DNA from: Ziziphus jujuba
Taxonomy: Eukaryota; Streptophyta; Magnoliopsida; Rosales; Rhamnaceae
Assembly (NCBI RefSeq): GCF_031755915.1
Contig: NC_083379.1
Span: 19,241,501 to 19,305,500 of the forward strand
Reading direction: 5' to 3'
DNA: 64,000 nt
Under the pieces are notes generated by a model that was given only the letters and a program-made list of their open reading frames with translations, was not told where the DNA came from and made no database searches. A program made the position numbers and the translations under genes. Every line of letters begins with the position of its first letter. Position 1 is the stretch's first letter. Positions 58,912 through 64,000 of the stretch are shown in pieces.

Positions 58912-59264
58912 GCCTTAGTTTGGTGGGAAGGAGGTAAATAGCAAGGATGGACAGAGTAGAAGGGATGGAAAAATGGAAAAAAAATTATAATCCCTCTTTG
59001 GTATTAATAAAGTGAAAAGAACCCAAAAAAAATAAAATTAATTTCTAACTTACTTCTTTGCCATTAGTATTAGTTGTAAATAAACATAAACAAAATTTTA
59101 CATGGGTTTTGATGGTAGTTATACTGCTTATGTTAATCACCAAATATTTCCACATCTAATCCCTCCAATTATGGAAGGCTTGTTTTGGATTTATCCCTCA
59201 AGTTTTTCCCTTCTCCCCTTTCCTTTTTTCCGGTCTTCCATCCTTCCATCCAAGCAAACACAGC
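58912..59264. mobile_element. PIF/Harbinger-like MITE (353 bp)
   Basis: The ends, read inward, are GCCTTAGTTTGGTGGGAAGGA and GCTGTGTTTGCTTGGATGGA, an imperfect inverted pair. They are flanked by TTA on both sides (58909-58911 and 59265-59267). The matching place in unit 1 (GGGTTAATTTTAAGG at about 36926-36942) has no insertion. The termini resemble but do not equal those of the element at 27511-29228. Confidence 0.7.
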
Positions 59265-60122
59265 TTAAGGATTTTGAAATGAGTTGCTAGAAATCATCAT
59301 ATTGCATATGAAGAGGTCATTTAGCAAGAAATCTTCTATCTTTCATTATCAAAGTGAAAATAAAAGACCACTAAAATCCAAGTGAGGTCAAATTTTTTGA
59401 TCACATATCATGAATTATTTTCCTTTCCTCTTAAAGTAGCACAATGTATGTCCCTTTCAGATCAAACCACACCAATGTAATCATTGTTCCTTTTCCTTCT
59501 TCCTCTTTCTTTTTTTCTGTTTTTTTTTTTAAGAAAAAAATAATAAGGTCATCCTTTGTCCATGAACTTCAAACCTGTGACATGTAACACCTAAATTATT
59601 TATTGAATCTGGAAAACAATTACTACAAGTTTGACACAAGTAGCTTACATGTGAATCAAAGAGCATAATTAAAAACTATATGGCTTTGGAACCATATTTG
59701 TAAGAAAAAACTACAGGCTTATATAACCAAAAAACTGGTCATTGGAAAAAAAAAAAGAAAGTATGTCTGTCAGTTGCAATTCAGAGGCAAACTTTATACT
59801 TACAGGCGTGTCAGCGCCTATACAGGTTAAATGGAAATTAGTTATAAAGTGGCCTAATTTGTCATACGCACAAAATTCAATGGTGAAATTGGTATAGGTG
59901 AAAATGACATTAAGTTAAAGGCATGGGACCAATTTTCCATAATAAACCCTTTTTGGAAAGATACATATTTCCACAGCTTAAAGAATGTTGTTTTGGTGCA
60001 TGTTTGAGTTATGCAAAGTCAAATAGATATTTGAATATGTAAAAATAGCTGGAATTGTCTTTCTGGAATTATTGAAATTTTCTTAATAAATTTTAACGCG
60101 TGATTGTATTATGTTACCAGAA

Positions 60123-63100
60123 ATGGACTCTAAGAAAGCGGAAATGGATGAGATTCTACTACTGCTACAAAACAACAATGTAACATCGATCATTCTTCTT
60201 GGGAAACATGGAGTAGGGAAGACGTGGATGGCAAAAGAGATAAGCGAGCACGCCATGAGTGTGGGCTTAACCAACAGGACTATTTGGGTCTATCTAAATA
60301 AAAAATATAATAGGAGGACTCTTCATGAGAGAATTGCCCGCCAGTTGTCTCTACTCTCTAATGAGGAGTGGGAAGACGATGAGGAGGATGAAAAGGAAGA
60401 GACCTTGGAAAACTTGAAACTCAAAATTTCTACAACGCTTAAAGAAGAGGCAACTGTAAAGCGTGAAAAATCAGGACATGAAAAAAGTCAAGAAAACAAA
60501 TTTTTTCTACTAATTCTAGATGATGTTCTTCAAAAACATGAAAGAGAGATTATGTCTGATCTTCACCACCTGGGACTGAATGAGCACAATTTCTTTAAGG
60601 TTCTTATGACCACAGAAGAAACTCGTGACCAACTTGCTTCTGAAGGATTCAAGAATGAGACTGAGAGCCGCAACAGAAGGCTGCATCAGATAAAAACCTT
60701 GTCTCAGCACGAGTCAAAAAAATTATTGAAAGAAAGAATCAAGACATCAATCCTTGACTCTCCTCACATAGAACGTCAAATTGCAGCCATGGAAAATGAG
60801 ATAAGCAAAGGTATCCCGGCAACAATAATTACCATCACAGAAGCCTTGAACTACATTGAACAGCATGACTCTGGGGCTTGTTTGTTGGAAAGTATTCTGG
60901 AAGAAGCAGGAAATGATGGGAAAGAAGCTGACCACGTAACTCGGCTACTATGTTGTTGGTATGACATGTTGCCTAGGAATGTTATAGATCACTGCTTTTG
61001 GCATAGCATCCAACATTTTCTTAGACATGGTGGGGCACATTACAATGAATTAATCACCCATTGGATAATAGAAGGGTATTTCGGATGCTTTGATCAAATT
61101 AAGAAGGCATATGAGCAGGGACATGATGTTTTAATGAAGCTCATAGATTATGGAATACTGGGCAAGCAAAAGGATAATATCATTATCATGGATCAAGCAT
61201 TTTCCTGTATAACTCATCATCGCCATTCTGTATATACTAAAACTGCAAGCCTTGGTCTGGTTAATGCTTTCAAAGATAAAGATGAGCATTGGGAAGGATT
61301 TGGGAGGCTAATGCACACAAGTGGTATGATAAAATCACCCTATGGTCGTAAAAACTGGGAGAAAGTCTCTGCACTCATGATGGATGGAAGTTATCTCTCT
61401 AAGGAAGTTCCTGAAACATTTTTCCAACCCATTCATGGACTTGAAGTTTTTGGTATATTCAATCCCCTGTTCACATATCTGCCCTTGCCGCTGTCTACCA
61501 TGAAGAAGCTTGTTGTACTGGTGCTCCGAGGCTGTGTTCTATTGGAGAAAATTGATCGTATCAGGGAACTTGTAAACTTACATGTTCTTGAGGTATCTGG
61601 TGCTGCTTCAATGGATGAAATCCCTCATGATCTCTTTCAGAACTTGCCAAACCTTCAATGCTTTAATCTCTCTGCACCCAAGATAGAATCATTACCTCCT
61701 TCTCTTTTTAACCGAAGTAAATTGCGGTGGCTTATCCTTAGACAGTGTGTTTGCTTGAAAACGCTTCCAAGCCTTCAAGAACTTGTAAATCTTGAGGTAA
61801 TTGATCTATCAGGTGCTGTCTCTTTAAGCAAACTCCAAGATGAAACTTTTTCTCCATTGAAAAAGCTTCAAATGATTGATTTTTCCAAATCCAAAATTGA
61901 TCGATTACCTTCTCTTGACAATCTTAAGAGGCTCACTGGACTCCGGTTAAGTGGCTGTGCATCCTTGACCAGACTACCCAGCCTGAAAACATTATCTAGC
62001 CTTCAACTTCTTGATGTTTCAGACGCTAAAGGTTTAAAGGAAATTCAGGATGGCTCTTTAGACAACAAGGTTGACCTTCAAATGGTTAATTTGTCTGGAA
62101 CTGCAATTAGGCAACTACCTTCCAGTATGAGCAACCTTTCTGATCTCCTCTTGAAAAATTGTTCTTTTCTCGGAAGATTGCCATCCACAGTAGCATTTAA
62201 AAACCTCAAAATACTGGATGTTTCTGGTTCCAGTGCTTTATATGAAATTGAAGACAAATCCTTTGAACATCTGAGGTTCCTTAAAATTCTTGACTTTTCA
62301 AAAACCAAAATCAAGGAATTACCATCCCTTTCAAACCTTGGTAACCTTCGTCAGATGGCACTAATAGGTTGTTCATTTTTGCAAAACCTACCTGACTTGG
62401 GAGGACTTAAAAGACTTCAGAAGCTCTATCTTTCTGGTTGTGTAAAGTTGGTGGAGTTGCCATCCCTAAGTGCTCTTGAGAAACTAGAGGTCGTCGATGT
62501 TTCAGGCTGTAGATCTCTGAAATTTAAGGAAGTTAAATCTTTTGAGAAAATGCTTGGCCTTCAGATCCTCAACCTCTCTGAAACTAAAATTGAGTCCTTA
62601 CCAACACTTTGCAAGCCTAGCAACCTCAGTCACCTCATACTTCAAAACTGCATTGGCTTAAAAATACTTTCACCCCTTGAACATCTCTCAAAACTTGAGG
62701 AGCTTGTTCTATGTGGTGCATGCTCCTTAGAAGAAACTAAGGCTCAATTCTTGGAAGGTATGAAGGACCTTCAAATTCTTGATTTATCAGGAACCCCACT
62801 TACAACTCTACCATCCTTGTCAAACCTCACCAACCTCAGGAAGCTTACACTAAGAGGTTGTTCGGGCTTAAAGACGGTGCCAGGTATGGAAGCCTTAAAA
62901 AATCTTGAGCATATTGATCTCTGTGGAACGGCAATTGAAAGGTTGCCATCCCTAAATATTTACTGCAGGCTCCACCAGCTTCTATTGAAAGATTGCTCAA
63001 ACTTAGAAGAGTTGCAGAATCTGAATTCACTTACTCAACTGGAGGTTCTCGATCTTTCAGGGACCAGAATAAAGAAATTTCCTTATGAGATATCAGAGTT

Positions 63101-64000
63101 AACTTGTCTGGAGCGTCTTGATTTGCCAGACTTGAAGGATGTGCTTGAAATTGACTTGGGAAAGATAAAGTATCTACCAGAAGAGTTGAACTGGGATCAA
63201 TGCGGCCTTTTCAAGTATACTGGTAAACTTGTGAAGTGTAAGAAGCCTACCATATTTGTAAGAGGTAACAAAATTTTCCAGTGTTTGGAGAAAAGTCCTG
63301 AGTTATGGAAAACATATTTCAAGCAATTTCATATCGTTGTTGGTCATCATATGAAGCAAGATGAAGATGGAGATATCAATTTTTCCAAAGATGGACTTTT
63401 CATGAGAGATATCTATTTCCGTACTAGATATTTTTGTTTTCCTGTGGAAGATGTTCGGCTTTTGGAAATCCATGGATCATATATCCTTCCCAGTGGTTTT
63501 GACTGTGTCCTTAAGCACACTAAATACTTGTTTTTGGTTGATAACAAGTCTATAAGTTGCTTATCAGATTTAGGTGCTGACAATGTGGCAGAAATGAGAG
63601 GCTGCTGGATAGAGAGATGTACCAAAATGGAAAGTGTTCTTGATGGAGAAGAGGTGGACATCAGACTTGGGAGCAATTTAGAGATTTTATGGGTCTCAAA
63701 CCTTCCTAGTTTGAAGAATCTTTACAGTGGAACTGAGGGCTTCAAGAACCTTAAACATTTATATCTGGATTGTTGTCCAGTAATTGTAAATGTATTTTCT
63801 TCTTCACAGTTCCCTGAAAACCTCGAAGTTCTCCATGTAAAATTCTGTGATAAATTGGAAACCTTATTCAGATGCGAGACTATGGAAGGGCGTGTATTGC
63901 AGAAGTTACAAACATTGCATCTATTTGAACTGCCAGAGTTGAGGAGCATTGGGATACGATTGCCATCTCAATTGACTTTAAATGTTAAGGAATGTCCCAA
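60123..64000 (+). CDS. NB-LRR disease-resistance-like protein 2 (At4g19050-like), runs off the window
   Basis: The frame is open for 1292 codons, with no stop or frameshift found on reading every codon to 63180 and sampling after that. By alignment only about 20 residues are missing. The start at 60123 is preferred to the in-frame ATG at 60111 because the acceptor ACCAG ends at 60120, which removes the upstream ATG from the mRNA. The P-loop GKHGVGKTW is at residues 27-35, the acidic loop at about 81-95, kinase-2 LLILDDV at 129-135, and the MHD position reads M-D-Q (356-358). The LRR array and C-terminal region are as in paralogue 1. Upstream of the middle LRRs the two genes are clearly diverged, while about 490 bp at 62689-63179 is almost identical. 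It pairs head-to-head with NB-ARC gene 2. Immune-receptor function is inferred from family. Confidence 0.87.
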   Translation, partial: MDSKKAEMDEILLLLQNNNVTSIILLGKHGVGKTWMAKEISEHAMSVGLTNRTIWVYLNKKYNRRTLHERIARQLSLLSNEEWEDDEEDEKEETLENLKLKISTTLKEEATVKREKSGHEKSQENKFFLLILDDVLQKHEREIMSDLHHLGLNEHNFFKVLMTTEETRDQLASEGFKNETESRNRRLHQIKTLSQHESKKLLKERIKTSILDSPHIERQIAAMENEISKGIPATIITITEALNYIEQHDSGACLLESILEEAGNDGKEADHVTRLLCCWYDMLPRNVIDHCFWHSIQHFLRHGGAHYNELITHWIIEGYFGCFDQIKKAYEQGHDVLMKLIDYGILGKQKDNIIIMDQAFSCITHHRHSVYTKTASLGLVNAFKDKDEHWEGFGRLMHTSGMIKSPYGRKNWEKVSALMMDGSYLSKEVPETFFQPIHGLEVFGIFNPLFTYLPLPLSTMKKLVVLVLRGCVLLEKIDRIRELVNLHVLEVSGAASMDEIPHDLFQNLPNLQCFNLSAPKIESLPPSLFNRSKLRWLILRQCVCLKTLPSLQELVNLEVIDLSGAVSLSKLQDETFSPLKKLQMIDFSKSKIDRLPSLDNLKRLTGLRLSGCASLTRLPSLKTLSSLQLLDVSDAKGLKEIQDGSLDNKVDLQMVNLSGTAIRQLPSSMSNLSDLLLKNCSFLGRLPSTVAFKNLKILDVSGSSALYEIEDKSFEHLRFLKILDFSKTKIKELPSLSNLGNLRQMALIGCSFLQNLPDLGGLKRLQKLYLSGCVKLVELPSLSALEKLEVVDVSGCRSLKFKEVKSFEKMLGLQILNLSETKIESLPTLCKPSNLSHLILQNCIGLKILSPLEHLSKLEELVLCGACSLEETKAQFLEGMKDLQILDLSGTPLTTLPSLSNLTNLRKLTLRGCSGLKTVPGMEALKNLEHIDLCGTAIERLPSLNIYCRLHQLLLKDCSNLEELQNLNSLTQLEVLDLSGTRIKKFPYEISELTCLERLDLPDLKDVLEIDLGKIKYLPEELNWDQCGLFKYTGKLVKCKKPTIFVRGNKIFQCLEKSPELWKTYFKQFHIVVGHHMKQDEDGDINFSKDGLFMRDIYFRTRYFCFPVEDVRLLEIHGSYILPSGFDCVLKHTKYLFLVDNKSISCLSDLGADNVAEMRGCWIERCTKMESVLDGEEVDIRLGSNLEILWVSNLPSLKNLYSGTEGFKNLKHLYLDCCPVIVNVFSSSQFPENLEVLHVKFCDKLETLFRCETMEGRVLQKLQTLHLFELPELRSIGIRLPSQLTLNVKECP

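Larger units (their letters stand above)
56977..60120 (+). other. Inferred 3.1 kb leader intron of NB-LRR gene 2
   Basis: Bounded by GTAATC and TATTATGTTACCAG. It aligns in pieces with the longer intron of unit 1. A 97-codon frame at 57408-57701 falls in a segment that aligns with 29350-29580, where the frame is broken, so it is not treated as a gene. An (AT)n run lies at 58481-58502. Confidence 0.5.

Noticed and set aside
60111..60122. Upstream in-frame ATG of NB-LRR gene 2
   Set aside because: It forms part of the splice acceptor TATTATGTTACCAG, so it should be removed from the mRNA.

Overview
This 64 kb window is AT-rich plant nuclear DNA, probably from a woody eudicot or a related dicot. 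The evidence is two intact families of plant NB-ARC immune-receptor genes, a plant-only DUF4220/DUF594 membrane protein, plant-type spliced leaders, and dense remnants of plant transposons (Ty3/gypsy-like LTRs, PIF/Harbinger, Mutator-like, mariner-like MITE, LINE). I see no rRNA, no CRISPR array and no convincing tRNA. Species cannot be fixed from the sequence alone.

Layout. 1-19.4 kb: gene-poor, full of repeats, with two LTR-like blocks in opposite orientation (about 5.5-7.35 kb, minus; about 9.4-12.3 kb, plus, followed by a primer-binding-like site and a broken gag start). 19.4-20.7 kb: minus-strand LRR-less NB-ARC gene 1. 22.8-24.9 kb: DUF4220/DUF594 gene, between direct repeats of about 0.7 kb. 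27.0-42.8 kb: plus-strand NB-LRR gene 1, with a noncoding first exon ending at 27166, an intron of about 11.7 kb packed with insertions, and one coding exon at 38909-42808. 42.8-55.2 kb: gene-poor; holds a LINE tail, a >99% identical 1.4 kb copy of part of the 36.1-37.5 kb region, and a decayed LTR. 55.2-56.5 kb: minus-strand LRR-less NB-ARC gene 2. 56.9 kb to the end: plus-strand NB-LRR gene 2, with first exon ending at 56976, an intron of about 3.1 kb, and a coding exon from 60123 that runs off the window about 20 codons short of the stop position of its paralogue.

The main theme is a duplicated two-gene unit. In each copy a short gene (N-terminal helical region plus the first part of NB-ARC, no LRR) is transcribed away from a long gene (P-loop almost at the N-terminus, no TIR or CC domain, degenerate MHD position, long LRR array). 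In copy 2 the two genes are head-to-head with under 0.5 kb between the NB-ARC start codon and the leader exon of the NB-LRR. In copy 1 the same junction is split by about 6 kb carrying the DUF4220 gene. The two proteins have complementary domain sets, and the pair was duplicated together. That makes a bipartite ('split') NLR pair a reasonable hypothesis; the sequence does not prove it. Comparing the two units also gives empty sites that date several transposon insertions, and shows a roughly 0.5 kb near-identical tract in the LRR-coding region that looks like gene conversion.
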